From Sphingomonas cannabina (GTDB lineage Bacteria; Pseudomonadota; Alphaproteobacteria; Sphingomonadales; Sphingomonadaceae): 64,000 nucleotides of DNA. A program made the translations under genes and the position numbers. This document shows, piece by piece, positions 8,712-16,844 of this stretch (the stretch's first letter is position 1; each line of letters begins with the position of its first letter). Location of the stretch: the NCBI RefSeq assembly GCF_021391395.1, contig NZ_CP090059.1, forward strand, positions 1,225,001-1,289,000, in the 5' to 3' direction. The notes below the pieces were generated by a model. The model saw only the letters and a program-made list of their open reading frames with translations. It was not told where the DNA came from and did no database searches.

Positions 8712-9632
8712 ATGACCAGCCGTCGTCTGACCGGCATCGCGGCGATGCTGGCGTTCACGCTCACCGGGGGATGCAGCATGGCTGCCAAGAGCGCCTGTTT
8801 CACCAAGCGGGCGGTGGTGCTGCCCGATCGCACGCGGGTGCTCGCCAACGTCAGCAACGGCGCGTCAGGGCGCACGCTGGCCGAGGCCGTGCTCGACGGG
8901 CGGATCGAGGATGCCCGCGCGATCATCGCGCGCGACCCGCGGCTGCTGACGACGGTGGTGACGCACGATCCGCGCATGACCACGCCGCCCGACGGCCAGT
9001 TCGGCGACCTGCTGACGCTGGCGGTGTCGCGCTGCGACAGGGATGGGATCGCGATGCTGCTCGAAGCCGGGATGCCGGCCAACGGCGTGCGGCCGGGCAA
9101 TGCGCTGACGCTGGCGCTGCTCGCCGACACGCCGGAGATGGCGGAGATGCTGTTCCAGGCCGGCGCCTCGCCCGATCCGCAGCGGCTGCTGGACGGCGAG
9201 GATGCGATGCGGCAGATGATCGCCTTCTCGCACATCGGCGGGGTGATGACCCTGCTCCGCCATGGCGCCGATCCGCGCTGGCACGACCAGTTCGGCATCG
9301 ACCGGGTCCGGATGGCGATGGACGCCGAGCAGGCCGACATCGCCGAACTGCTGGTCGGGAAGGGCGGGACGCTGTGGAGCGTCGCCGGCGACGGCAGCAT
9401 GGCGGTGCACGAGCTGCTCACCGAGCCGGTGGCGTTCCGGACCGGCGAGCTCAAGGCGGCGCGGGCGCGGCTGGTGGAGCGCGCCAAGGCCAGCCCGATC
9501 GGCTGGCCGCCTCCCGACCGCGCGACGGTCAAGCGCATGGTCGCGTCAGGCGCCTGGCCGACGGCGGAGATGGCGCGCGCGGGGATGACGGTGGCGCCGG
9601 AGGTGCTCGCGAAGCTGCGGGGGAGCCACTAA
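8712..9632 (+). CDS. Ankyrin-repeat lipoprotein, candidate immunity protein for the lipase
   Basis: 306 residues with a lipoprotein signal peptide ending LTGGC, so the mature protein should be anchored in the envelope. The body is ankyrin-like: LAEAVLDGRIEDARAIIARD, LLTLAVSRCDRDGIAMLLEAG, ALTLALLADTPEMAEMLFQAG and further copies. In T6SS lipase systems, cognate immunity proteins are often periplasmic lipoproteins, some with ankyrin or Sel1 repeats, encoded right after the lipase (family knowledge). The same arrangement is seen here, so protection against the neighbouring lipase is the best inference. Its stop overlaps that of the convergent pentapeptide gene. Confidence 0.75.
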   Translation: MTSRRLTGIAAMLAFTLTGGCSMAAKSACFTKRAVVLPDRTRVLANVSNGASGRTLAEAVLDGRIEDARAIIARDPRLLTTVVTHDPRMTTPPDGQFGDLLTLAVSRCDRDGIAMLLEAGMPANGVRPGNALTLALLADTPEMAEMLFQAGASPDPQRLLDGEDAMRQMIAFSHIGGVMTLLRHGADPRWHDQFGIDRVRMAMDAEQADIAELLVGKGGTLWSVAGDGSMAVHELLTEPVAFRTGELKAARARLVERAKASPIGWPPPDRATVKRMVASGAWPTAEMARAGMTVAPEVLAKLRGSH

Positions 9633-10936
9633 CGCATCGGCTGCCCGGCGGCCGACCAGAGCGCGTCGAAGGTCAGGTCGTCCACCGGCACCCGCTTCAT
9701 CGTGCCGAACGGGGCGATGCCGGCGCAATTGACGACCCTGACCGAATCCACCGCGTTGGCCTGCTCGGGGGCGATCGTCGCCTGATCGTCGGTCGCCACG
9801 ATCGCCGGCACGCCCGGGCGTGCCCCTCGTCCGCGTGGCGGCGCGATCAGGAAAGTGCCGCGCGGTCCCGGCGCGAGCGAGGAGGCGTCGATCGTGCACA
9901 CGCCGCCCTTGTCGGTCTGCGCGACGCCCCGCACGTCGGCGCGCCGATTGCGGCCGACGTCGACCAGCAGATAGGAGGGCGCGAGCCGGAGCAGGACCCG
10001 GAGCGCCTGCGGCCAGCGGGGGTCGGCGGTGACGGCGGGCGTGATCGCCAGGCTTTCGCTGACGAACAAAGCCTTGCCGGTCAGCCGCGCGGAGGAGGAT
10101 GGCAGGGTTCGCGTCTCGCCGGCGGGTGCTGCGGCAGGTGCATTTGCCAGGGCGCGGACCAGCAACGGGATCATCGGGCCGGTGATCTCGGTCCGCCGCG
10201 TGCCCCTGCGCGCCACCAGTGTCGTCGGCAGCGTCGTGCTGTCGAGCTGGGCGAGATCGTCGACCGCAATCTCGGCGCCCTCGAAGCGGGCGCCGGTCAG
10301 CGTCGCTCCCCAGAAAGAGAAGCCCTGAAAGACTGCATTGGAGAAGTCGGCGCCGGCGGCGCTGATGCCCTGGCGGTCGAACGGGCAGCCGTCCGCCTCG
10401 GTCACGCCGCACTGGAAGCGGAAGCCCGAGAAATTGGCGCCGTCGATCTTCCAGCCGGACAGGCTCGCGTTCCAGCCGCCGTCGAGCCGTCCCCCGCGGA
10501 AGTCGGCGCGGGTGGCGTCGGCGCCGGCGAGCGTCGTCGTGCGGAACAGGACGCCCGGCATCACGGTGCCCGCGAGCTTGGCGCCCGAAAGATCGCTGAC
10601 CATGAAGCCCATGCCGGGTGCATTGACGCCCCGCCAGTCGCTGTTCGCGAGCTTGCTACCGCGGAAGCAGATCGACGACAGTCGCGCCTTGCGGAAATCC
10701 CAGCCCGCGAAGTCGCCGCCGTCGATCACGATCACGCGGCCGTCCTTGGCGCGCTTGCGTAGCCGCTCGATCGCGCTGACCTTCCTCAGTGCCTTGCCGT
10801 CGACGGGTTCCGGCAGCGTCGCACCGGTCCCGTCGACCGCGCCCGCCTGCGCCGCGCAGCCGGCGGCGGCAACCGGGACGGGGGCGGCGGCCTGCTGCGC
10901 GAATGACAAGGCGACGATGATCGATAGTCCGCTCAT
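9629..10936 (-). CDS. Exported pentapeptide-repeat protein
   Basis: 435 residues starting MSGLSIIVALSFAQQAAA after an AGGGAGGAA ribosome site; the N-terminus is a short signal peptide. Residues about 90-215 form pentapeptide repeats of the A(D/N)Lxx type (FRGSKLANSDW, LSGAKLAGTVM, ADATRADFRG, ADFSNAVFQG) expected to fold as a right-handed quadrilateral helix. The C-terminal 200 residues are unrecognised and contain KGGVCTIDASS and VRVVNCAG. It starts 47 bases from the box at 10983-10999 and is divergent from the LysM hydrolase, so it probably belongs to the same regulon. Its role, whether cargo, immunity or envelope scaffold, cannot be told from sequence. Confidence 0.75.
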   Translation of the reverse strand: MSGLSIIVALSFAQQAAAPVPVAAAGCAAQAGAVDGTGATLPEPVDGKALRKVSAIERLRKRAKDGRVIVIDGGDFAGWDFRKARLSSICFRGSKLANSDWRGVNAPGMGFMVSDLSGAKLAGTVMPGVLFRTTTLAGADATRADFRGGRLDGGWNASLSGWKIDGANFSGFRFQCGVTEADGCPFDRQGISAAGADFSNAVFQGFSFWGATLTGARFEGAEIAVDDLAQLDSTTLPTTLVARRGTRRTEITGPMIPLLVRALANAPAAAPAGETRTLPSSSARLTGKALFVSESLAITPAVTADPRWPQALRVLLRLAPSYLLVDVGRNRRADVRGVAQTDKGGVCTIDASSLAPGPRGTFLIAPPRGRGARPGVPAIVATDDQATIAPEQANAVDSVRVVNCAGIAPFGTMKRVPVDDLTFDALWSAAGQPMR

Positions 10937-10982
10937 GGTTCCTCCCTGCTTCGACTCGTCGCACGACCATCGGCGGCGCGCC

Positions 10983-10999
10983 CTAAACGATTCGATTAG
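10983..10999. promoter_or_regulatory. 17-bp box, single copy
   Basis: CTAAACGATTCGATTAG lies between the divergent pentapeptide gene (start 10936) and LysM hydrolase gene (start 11053). It matches the box at 7658 with few changes and is close to palindromic. I find no good second copy 22 bp to either side. Confidence 0.7.
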
Positions 11000-11052
11000 A
11001 GACACTTGGCCGTCGTCGTGACAGGTTCGCAGCGTAAGTCATGGAGGCGGAA

Positions 11053-12375
11053 ATGGTCGAATCCGTTACGGCGACGCGCCCGCAGGCCCTGAGCACCGGC
11101 GATACCTCCCGCTACACGGTCCAGCGCGGTGATACGCTATCGCAGATCGCGGCGTCGCACGGCGTCTCGCTGAACGCGCTGATCGCGGCCAACCCGCAGA
11201 TCCGCAACCCGAACCTGATCTTCGCCGGCCAGGCGGTGACGATCCCGGCCGGCGGGAGCGGCTCCGGCGGAACCTATACGGTGCAGCCGGGCGACACGCT
11301 CTCGGGCATCGCCCAGCGCTATGGGCTCGACTGGCACGGCCTCGCGCTCGACAACGGGCTCGCCAATCCGAACCTGATCTTCCCCGGGCAGACGCTCCGG
11401 CTCGACGGCGCATCGACGCGCGGGACCGGCGGCACCGGCGAGGTCGATGCGCCGGGCGGCAGCGCCGATGGACGCAACGCCGCCGACGTCGCCAAACAGT
11501 ATCTCGGCCGCAATGCGAGCGACCTGCGCGGCGACCGCAGCGACAACCTGCCGATGAACGCCAACGTGCCGACCAACGTGTGCTGCGCGAACTTCGTGTC
11601 GGCGGTGCTGACCGAGGCGGGACAGCTTCCCGGCAACCTCCACACCGATTCGGTCGCGCAGCTCAACTCGACCCTGCGCTCGCGCGGCTGGACCGAGGTG
11701 AGCCCGCAGCAGGCACGGCCGGGCGACGTCGTCATCATCCAGGGCGGCGGCGTCTCGCACACCGAGATCTACGCCGGCAACGGCAAGATGATCGGATCGA
11801 ACAACGTCAACGCCGACGGATCGCAGAAGGTCAGCTACAACAACCTGTCCTGGGCACTGCAGCATGGCGCCAAGATCCTGCGCGCGCCGGCGAGCGCGCA
11901 GCCCAAGCCGGAGGCGACCGGCGGCACGCAGGGCACGGGCAATGTCGGCCAGCCGGCGGCGACCCGCCAGGGGCGCATCGACCAGGCGATGAACTATTTC
12001 ATGGGTCAGGGCTGGACCCGCGCGCAGGCGGCGGGGATCGTCGCCAACCTCGATGCAGAGAGCGGCATGGAGGCCAACATCCGCCAGCACGGCGGCGGGC
12101 CGGGCTACGGTCTCGCGCAATGGGAGGGGCCGCGCCAGGCGGACTTCCGCGCCTGGGCCGGGCACGACATCCAGAGCTCGACCTTCGAGGAGCAACTCCG
12201 CTTCGTGCAGCATGAGCTCACCACCTCGGAGCGGGGCGCCGGCAATCGGCTGCGGGGCGCGACGAGCGCCGCCGATGCCGGGGCGATCGTGTGCCGCTAT
12301 TACGAGCGGCCTGCGAACATCGCCGGAGACTCGGCTCACCGCGCGCAGCTCGCCACGCGGATCTTCCAGAACTGA
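11053..12375 (+). CDS. Peptidoglycan hydrolase: 2x LysM, NlpC/P60-like amidase, phage-tail-lysozyme domain
   Basis: The frame opens at 11041, but the ATG at 11053 is preceded by GGAGGCGGAA, an excellent ribosome site, so the shorter 440-residue form is likelier. Numbering below is from 11041. Two LysM modules (YTVQRGDTLSQIAASHG at 25-69 and YTVQPGDTLSGIAQRYG at 79-122) bind glycan. An NlpC/P60- or CHAP-like fold follows, with VCCANFVSAVL (C181/C182) and GGVSHTEIYAG (H240) as probable catalytic residues. The C-terminus from about 310 is a phage-tail lysozyme domain with NLDAESGM (E340). There is no signal peptide despite two cell-wall-cutting domains, which fits delivery by a specialised secretion system. 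A small exported gene follows by four bases. Confidence 0.85.
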   Translation: MVESVTATRPQALSTGDTSRYTVQRGDTLSQIAASHGVSLNALIAANPQIRNPNLIFAGQAVTIPAGGSGSGGTYTVQPGDTLSGIAQRYGLDWHGLALDNGLANPNLIFPGQTLRLDGASTRGTGGTGEVDAPGGSADGRNAADVAKQYLGRNASDLRGDRSDNLPMNANVPTNVCCANFVSAVLTEAGQLPGNLHTDSVAQLNSTLRSRGWTEVSPQQARPGDVVIIQGGGVSHTEIYAGNGKMIGSNNVNADGSQKVSYNNLSWALQHGAKILRAPASAQPKPEATGGTQGTGNVGQPAATRQGRIDQAMNYFMGQGWTRAQAAGIVANLDAESGMEANIRQHGGGPGYGLAQWEGPRQADFRAWAGHDIQSSTFEEQLRFVQHELTTSERGAGNRLRGATSAADAGAIVCRYYERPANIAGDSAHRAQLATRIFQN

Positions 12376-12379
12376 TCCG

Positions 12380-12703
12380 GTGCTGGCGCTGCTGGTCTGG
12401 CTCACCGCCGCGCAGACGAGCGAGCAGGCGACGTGCGCGTTCGACACCGCGCCACCCGAATCCTGCACCGTGGCTTTCACCGTGCGCACCGACGGCACCA
12501 CCGAATTGCGGGCGAAGGCTATCAAAGGCGAGCATCAGGCCGTGTTCATCGGCCGGCGGCAATCGGGCTGGTGGGCGGGCACGCTCGATGGCGCGGAGGC
12601 GATGGGGTATGAGCTCAACCGCGGCAACGTGACCTTCGCCACCCGCGCGCTCGACCGGACGTTCCAATATTACACTGCCGGTCACGAGCACGGCAGCTAT
12701 TGA
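12380..12703 (+). CDS. Small exported protein, candidate immunity protein for the hydrolase
   Basis: 107 residues from a GTG four bases after the hydrolase stop. It opens with a short hydrophobic signal (LALLVWLTAAQ). The mature part has two cysteines (TCAFDTAPPESCTVAF) that could form a disulfide, then beta-rich sequence with GRRQSGWWAGTLDG and a C-terminal aromatic segment. I do not recognise the family. Position straight after a peptidoglycan hydrolase, small size and periplasmic targeting are the hallmarks of an immunity protein for a cell-wall toxin; this is inference from context only. Confidence 0.6.
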   Translation: MLALLVWLTAAQTSEQATCAFDTAPPESCTVAFTVRTDGTTELRAKAIKGEHQAVFIGRRQSGWWAGTLDGAEAMGYELNRGNVTFATRALDRTFQYYTAGHEHGSY

Positions 12704-12712
12704 CGCCGCCGC

Positions 12713-13117
12713 TCAGGGAAACAGCGCGCGTGGTGCCTTGTGCTTCGCCGGCCATTCGGCCCAGGCAACATCGGTCGGGCCGATCGCGTAATCGGCGACG
12801 CGCCAATGCCCACCGATGCGCCGGAGCAGCGCAGCATAGTCCTTCGACACCATGCCTTCCGCTTCCGCAGAGGCGAGGGGCGTGCCGGCATAGGAGATCG
12901 GCCGGCCGCCGCTATCCTGCATCTCGGCGATCAGGAACGCCCAGTCGCCATCGCGGTGGAGGGTGCGCACCTTGAACTTGACCGGCTTGCCGAGATGCTG
13001 TGCGACGGGCTGGCGGGCGATGTCGAGGATGGCGGCGCGATCTGCCTCGGCGACCGTCGCGGCCTGGGCGGAAGCGACGGTGAAACTCGGAAGGTCGGCG
13101 CCGGACATCATCGCCAT
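12713..13117 (-). CDS. Hypothetical protein in the cargo regulon
   Basis: 134 residues from the ATG at 13117, nine bases after AGGAG; an ATG at 13126 abuts the ribosome site and is less likely. The N-terminus (MAMMSGADLPSFTVASAQA) could be a weak signal peptide. The body reads VAQHLGKPVKFKVRTLHRDG, DWAFLIAEMQDSGGRPI and GGHWRVADYAIGPTDVAWAEW, with the look of a small alpha/beta fold, but I do not recognise the family. The start is 13 bases from the box at 13130-13146, so its promoter probably overlaps that box. It may be another immunity-type or accessory protein. Confidence 0.6.
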   Translation of the reverse strand: MAMMSGADLPSFTVASAQAATVAEADRAAILDIARQPVAQHLGKPVKFKVRTLHRDGDWAFLIAEMQDSGGRPISYAGTPLASAEAEGMVSKDYAALLRRIGGHWRVADYAIGPTDVAWAEWPAKHKAPRALFP

Positions 13118-13129
13118 CCCTATCATCTC

Positions 13130-13146
13130 CTAAGCGATTCGTTGAG
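13130..13146. promoter_or_regulatory. 17-bp box, single copy
   Basis: CTAAGCGATTCGTTGAG lies between the divergent genes starting at 13117 and 13211. It keeps the invariant CT, CG, G and AG positions of the other copies. No second copy 22 bp away. Confidence 0.65.
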
Positions 13147-13210
13147 AGCGCAAAGCTGCCGGACGCGCTATCTACGGCAGCATGTTGCAATTGCCGGACG
13201 AGTTAGGGCG

Positions 13211-13669
13211 ATGATCAATCCCATCAACGGCGGGCGTGCCGACGCGGTCTCGCTGCGCGGCATCGAAGGCAAGCGCAGCGGCGGTGCCCAGGCCGCTGCG
13301 GCGATGAACACGATCAGTGCCCGCATCGCCGAGACGATGGCGCGCGAGCTGAAGCTGACACCGGTCGATCCGCGCGGCGGCTATGCCGGGGGCTCGGCGA
13401 GCGATGCCTATGGTATCGAGGAGATCGCGGCGGAGCTTTCCCGGTCGCTCGGCGGCAGCCCAGCCGATCAGGGTCGCCTGTCCCGGGCGCTGCACCAGTT
13501 CGCGGAAACGGTGGCGACGCTGGTCGCCGCGCGCCCGCTGAGCAGCACGGTGTCGAACGTCGTGTCCTCGCTGGGCGTCGACCTCAATGGCGGGAAGCCT
13601 ACGACCGAAGAGGCGCTGACGATGATCGAGGCGGCGACCGTCCGCCTGCGGCCGGACGGCTATTCATGA
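13211..13669 (+). CDS. Hypothetical partner of the second DUF1521 protein
   Basis: 152 residues starting MINPINGGRADAV, 65 bases after a 17-bp box; the frame extends far upstream but without a ribosome site. It has no signal peptide. The sequence is mainly helical and alanine rich (AAMNTISARIAETMARELKL, GIEEIAAELSRSLGG, RALHQFAETVATLVAARPL). Its stop overlaps the start of the DUF1521 gene by four bases (ATGA), so the two are translationally coupled. A dedicated chaperone or co-secreted partner is plausible, but I see no recognised chaperone motif. Confidence 0.6.
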   Translation: MINPINGGRADAVSLRGIEGKRSGGAQAAAAMNTISARIAETMARELKLTPVDPRGGYAGGSASDAYGIEEIAAELSRSLGGSPADQGRLSRALHQFAETVATLVAARPLSSTVSNVVSSLGVDLNGGKPTTEEALTMIEAATVRLRPDGYS

Positions 13670-14559
13670 CCGAGCCGGTCGGACTGTCGACGATCGGCGG
13701 CCTCGGCCCATCACTGCCTGAGAATGGCGCGATGGTGGCGAGCGTGGTGCTCGTCGACCCGATCGCGGCGCCCGCCGATAGCGCCGCCGTGGTGCCAGTG
13801 GCGGCGGACATCGCCGTCTTCGTCGCGCCTTCATCCGATCTGCCGGCCGTATCGGGCCCGCCCGCCTTCGAGGTGAAGGCGATTGCGATCGGCGGCATCC
13901 TGTTCGATCTGTCGGACGGTTATTCGCTGTCGATCGACGAGAGCCAGTCGGCAGTATTCGTCCTCAATGCGGCGACCGGGGAATCGCTGCTGGTCTGGGG
14001 CGCCGGGAACATCGCGCTCGACGGCGCGGACGCCGCGCGTTTCTGGGGCACCACCACTGTCGAGCTCGCCAACGGCACCAAGATCACGCTCGAGACCCAA
14101 GCGGACACCACGATCGCGGACCTTTACCGGCTCGACAAGCTGACGGTGACGCAGGGCGAGCGGGCGATGGTGATCACCGGCATATCGGAAGAGACTTTGG
14201 GCGACCTCAAGGTCGACCAGGGCCTCGATGGCGAGACGATCGACGACCAGACGCGCGACGGGCTCGTGATCGCGCGGGACAGCGACGGCTGGAGCGACGA
14301 GCTCGGCAACGCCGTCACCCAGGCGATCCTCGATCAGACCCGACCCGGCGCGCTCTATGGCCCCGGCAAGACGACCTTGAGTCTGGGCGAGATCTTCTCG
14401 ATGCTTTTCCGGGCGGTGAGCTACGGTCAAGTCTCCTCACTGATCCTGACGACGAGCAAGAACCTTTCCGCCGACTTCGGCGGCCGCGATGCCGAGAATC
14501 GCATTCGGCGGACCCTTGCCCTCTATGCCGCCGGAACCGCGCGCCTGCCTGATGCCTGA
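13666..14559 (+). CDS. DUF1521 protein lacking the self-cleavage motif
   Basis: 297 residues. From about residue 72 it parallels the DUF1521 protein at 6685-7557: GYSLSIDESQSAVFVLNAATGES, then FWGTTTVELANGTKITLET, VTQGERAMVITGISEETLGDL and ALYGPGKTTLSLGE. At the place of GDPHVD it reads GAGNIALD (residues 112-119), so the scissile Asp-Pro, the His and the metal-ligand candidates are gone and self-cleavage is not expected. The N-terminal 70 residues (Ala/Val/Pro rich) are unrelated to the other copy and there is no signal peptide. Its last 37 bases overlap the convergent sctP-like gene. Confidence 0.78.
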   Translation: MTEPVGLSTIGGLGPSLPENGAMVASVVLVDPIAAPADSAAVVPVAADIAVFVAPSSDLPAVSGPPAFEVKAIAIGGILFDLSDGYSLSIDESQSAVFVLNAATGESLLVWGAGNIALDGADAARFWGTTTVELANGTKITLETQADTTIADLYRLDKLTVTQGERAMVITGISEETLGDLKVDQGLDGETIDDQTRDGLVIARDSDGWSDELGNAVTQAILDQTRPGALYGPGKTTLSLGEIFSMLFRAVSYGQVSSLILTTSKNLSADFGGRDAENRIRRTLALYAAGTARLPDA

Positions 14560-15077
14560 ACCCCGATCCGGCCGACCCTGACCTCGCGCCGGAGCAGCCG
14601 TTCGCCGAGCTGCTCGCTCCATTGCGCGGCGGTCGCCGGCGGGACGGCCGTGCCCGCGATCAGGACGACATTGACCTGTCCCGCGAGATCCCGCCCGAGC
14701 ACCGCGCCCTCGATCCGGTAGTTGCCGAGCGGCAGGGCGAGATGAACCTCGGGCTCGGCACCGGTCTTCGCCACCTCGGCGATCGCGGCGGCGATGCGGT
14801 CGAGCTGGGCGTGGAAGGCGGGATCGACATCGCCGGCTGGGCTGGCCGTCTCCGCCACGGGTACGCCGGCGAACTCGCGCGGCATGATCGCGGCGAAGAG
14901 GCCCGCGTCCGTCAACGGCTCCTTCTTGCTCCCGACCGTTTTCGCGGAGGTGCGGGCGAGCGCGTCGGCGAAGGCGCGCTTCTGTGCCGGCATCGGCTCG
15001 GGCGCATCGGATCGCGTGCTCGGCACGGCACGCGGCGTGAAGGCGGCGGGCTTGGGAGCGGAGGGGGCCTGGGTCAT
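14523..15077 (-). CDS. sctP: Probable T3SS needle-length/substrate-switch protein SctP
   Basis: 184 residues from MTQAPSAPKPAAF. The N-terminal half is proline/alanine rich and disordered; the C-terminal half (VHLALPLGNYRIEGAVLGRD, QVNVVLIAGTAVPPATAAQW, LLRREVRVGRIGVQ) looks like the compact C-terminal domain of HrpP/YscP/FliK-type proteins. It overlaps the sctO stop by four bases and ends the leftward apparatus operon, the usual place of sctP after sctN-sctO. The assignment rests mainly on position and overall shape. Short SctP proteins of this size occur in Hrp-type systems. Confidence 0.55.
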   Translation of the reverse strand: MTQAPSAPKPAAFTPRAVPSTRSDAPEPMPAQKRAFADALARTSAKTVGSKKEPLTDAGLFAAIMPREFAGVPVAETASPAGDVDPAFHAQLDRIAAAIAEVAKTGAEPEVHLALPLGNYRIEGAVLGRDLAGQVNVVLIAGTAVPPATAAQWSEQLGERLLRREVRVGRIGVQASGRRAVPAA

Positions 15078-15526
15078 CGCATGCTCATCCGGGGCATCAT
15101 CACGGCATCGGCTTCGGCGCGATCCTCCGCGCGGCGGCGGTCGGCGCGGACCAGTGCCCGGCGATGGGTGGCGATCGCGTCGCTGCGGATCTGATGGCGG
15201 CCGACGGCGCGCACCGCTTCGGCGTGGGTCTGGTCGGCGACCGTACACCGCGCTCGGGCATCGGCGAGCGCCGCGGCGGCGCCGACAAGCCGTTCGATGC
15301 AGCGGTCGAGCCACAGCCGCGTCTGGCCGCACGCGGGCGTGGCGGCGAAGGCGCGGCGGGCCTCCGCGAGCGTTTCCCGGGCGGCGAGGTGCGCGGCCTG
15401 AGCGTCGTTAAGCTTGAGCGCTGCTTCCTCGGCAGCGGCACGCGCCTCAGTGGCGGCGCGAGTGAGGCGCAGCTCACGTACCTGTGCGACCCGCACCAGC
15501 TTGGCTCCGCCGGGGTCAGCGGCCAT
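15074..15526 (-). CDS. sctO: T3SS stalk protein SctO (YscO/FliJ-like coiled coil)
   Basis: 150 residues beginning MAADPGGAKLVRVAQVREL. Almost the whole protein is charged, alanine-rich helix (RAATEARAAAEEAALKLNDA, ADARARCTVADQTHAEAVRA, ATHRRALVRADRRRAEDRA), the two-stranded coiled coil typical of SctO/FliJ, which inserts into the ATPase hexamer and links it to SctV. It overlaps the end of sctN by 11 bases and the start of sctP by four, matching the conserved N-O-P order. Sequence identity in this family is low, so position carries much of the weight. Confidence 0.7.
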   Translation of the reverse strand: MAADPGGAKLVRVAQVRELRLTRAATEARAAAEEAALKLNDAQAAHLAARETLAEARRAFAATPACGQTRLWLDRCIERLVGAAAALADARARCTVADQTHAEAVRAVGRHQIRSDAIATHRRALVRADRRRAEDRAEADAVMMPRMSMR

Positions 15527-16844
15527 GGTCGATCTCCTCGAAGTTGCGCAGCCGCACGACCGTCTCGCCGAGCGTCGCATGATCGTCGCGGTGCTGGCGG
15601 AGGAAGGCGTCGATCGCCTTGCGCTCGGCGAGCGCGCGATCGGCGAGCCGGTCGCGGCCGGACTCGTACTCGCCCATCTGGACGAGCAGCTCGATCTCGT
15701 CGAGCTTGGCCAGCATCGCGCGCAGCCCCTCGGCCGCGCGCTGCTGGGCGGGCGAAGCGAGCTTGGTGAACAGGCGCGACAGGCTGCCGAGCACGTCGAT
15801 CGCCGGATAATGGCCGCGCGCGGCGAGCTTGCGCGACAGCACGATATGGCCGTCGAGCAGCGAGCGCACCTCCTCGCCGATCGGATCGCCGTCCTCGTCC
15901 TCGAGCAGCACGGTGTAGAGCGCGGTGATCGCGCCCGCTTCGCCTGCGCCGGTGCGCTCGAACAACCGCGGCAGCTCGGCGAACACGGAGGGCGGGAAGC
16001 CGCGGCGCACCGCCGGCTCGCCCGCCGCGAGGCCGATCTCGCGCAGCGCGCGGGCGAAGCGGGTGACGCTGTCCATGAGGAGCAGCACGTGCTTGCCCTC
16101 GTCGCGCAGCCCCTCCGCGATCGCGGTGGCGACATGGGCGGCGCGGACGCGCTCCATCGCCGGCCGGTCGGACGTGGCGACGATCACCACCGACCGCGCC
16201 AGCCCTTCCTCACCGAGCGTCTCTTCGACGAACTCGCGCACCTCGCGGCCGCGCTCGCCGATCATCGCGATGACGATCGCGTCGACCTTCGCTTGACGGG
16301 CGAGGTTGGCGAGCAGCGTCGACTTGCCGACGCCGGCGCTGGCGAAGATGCCGACGCGCTGGCCGATGCCGATGGTGAGCAGCCCGTCGATCGCGCGGAT
16401 GCCCGTCTCCATCGCCTGGTCGACGGGATGGCGGGTCATCGGGTTGGGGGCGGGAGCGTGGATCGGACGATCGGTCGAGCGCTTGACCGGTCCCAGCGCG
16501 TCGAGCGGCTGCAGGCGCGCGTCGAGCACGCGGCCGAACATGTCCGCGCCATGGGGCGTGCGATCGTCGCCGCTGCGCAGGATCACGTCGCTGGCGAGCG
16601 ACAGGCCGCGCAGGTCGCCGAGCGGCGTCAGGATCGCGTCGCCGTCGGCCAGCCCGATCACCTCGGCCCACAGCGTGAAGCCGCTCTCGGGATCGACGAT
16701 CTCGCAGCTCTCGCCGATCCGCGCTCGCACGCCGGTGACGCGCAGGGTCGTGCCGAGCGCGCCGACGATGCGGCCGTGCTGCTCGAACATCGGCGCGGCA
16801 TCGAGCGCGCGGACGAGCGAGAGCGTGTCGGCGCCGGCCTTCAT
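15516..16844 (-). CDS. sctN: T3SS ATPase SctN
   Basis: 442 residues from the ATG at 16844, which overlaps the sctL stop (ATGA). The Walker A loop is ASAGVGKST (about residues 168-176); MIGERGREVREFVEE and LLLMDSVTRFARALREIGLAAGEPA are the FliI/SctN signature and Walker B region; GHYPAIDVLGSLSRL follows. It forms the cytosolic hexamer that strips chaperones from and unfolds export substrates. FliI cannot be excluded from this sequence alone, but the operon with SctC, SctD and SctJ settles a non-flagellar T3SS. Confidence 0.96.
   Translation of the reverse strand: MKAGADTLSLVRALDAAPMFEQHGRIVGALGTTLRVTGVRARIGESCEIVDPESGFTLWAEVIGLADGDAILTPLGDLRGLSLASDVILRSGDDRTPHGADMFGRVLDARLQPLDALGPVKRSTDRPIHAPAPNPMTRHPVDQAMETGIRAIDGLLTIGIGQRVGIFASAGVGKSTLLANLARQAKVDAIVIAMIGERGREVREFVEETLGEEGLARSVVIVATSDRPAMERVRAAHVATAIAEGLRDEGKHVLLLMDSVTRFARALREIGLAAGEPAVRRGFPPSVFAELPRLFERTGAGEAGAITALYTVLLEDEDGDPIGEEVRSLLDGHIVLSRKLAARGHYPAIDVLGSLSRLFTKLASPAQQRAAEGLRAMLAKLDEIELLVQMGEYESGRDRLADRALAERKAIDAFLRQHRDDHATLGETVVRLRNFEEIDHGR

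Noticed and set aside
5000..12703. T6SS effector cluster
   Set aside because: No VgrG, PAAR, Hcp or DUF4123 adaptor is present in the window; genome-wide absence could not be checked, so this stays an alternative delivery route.
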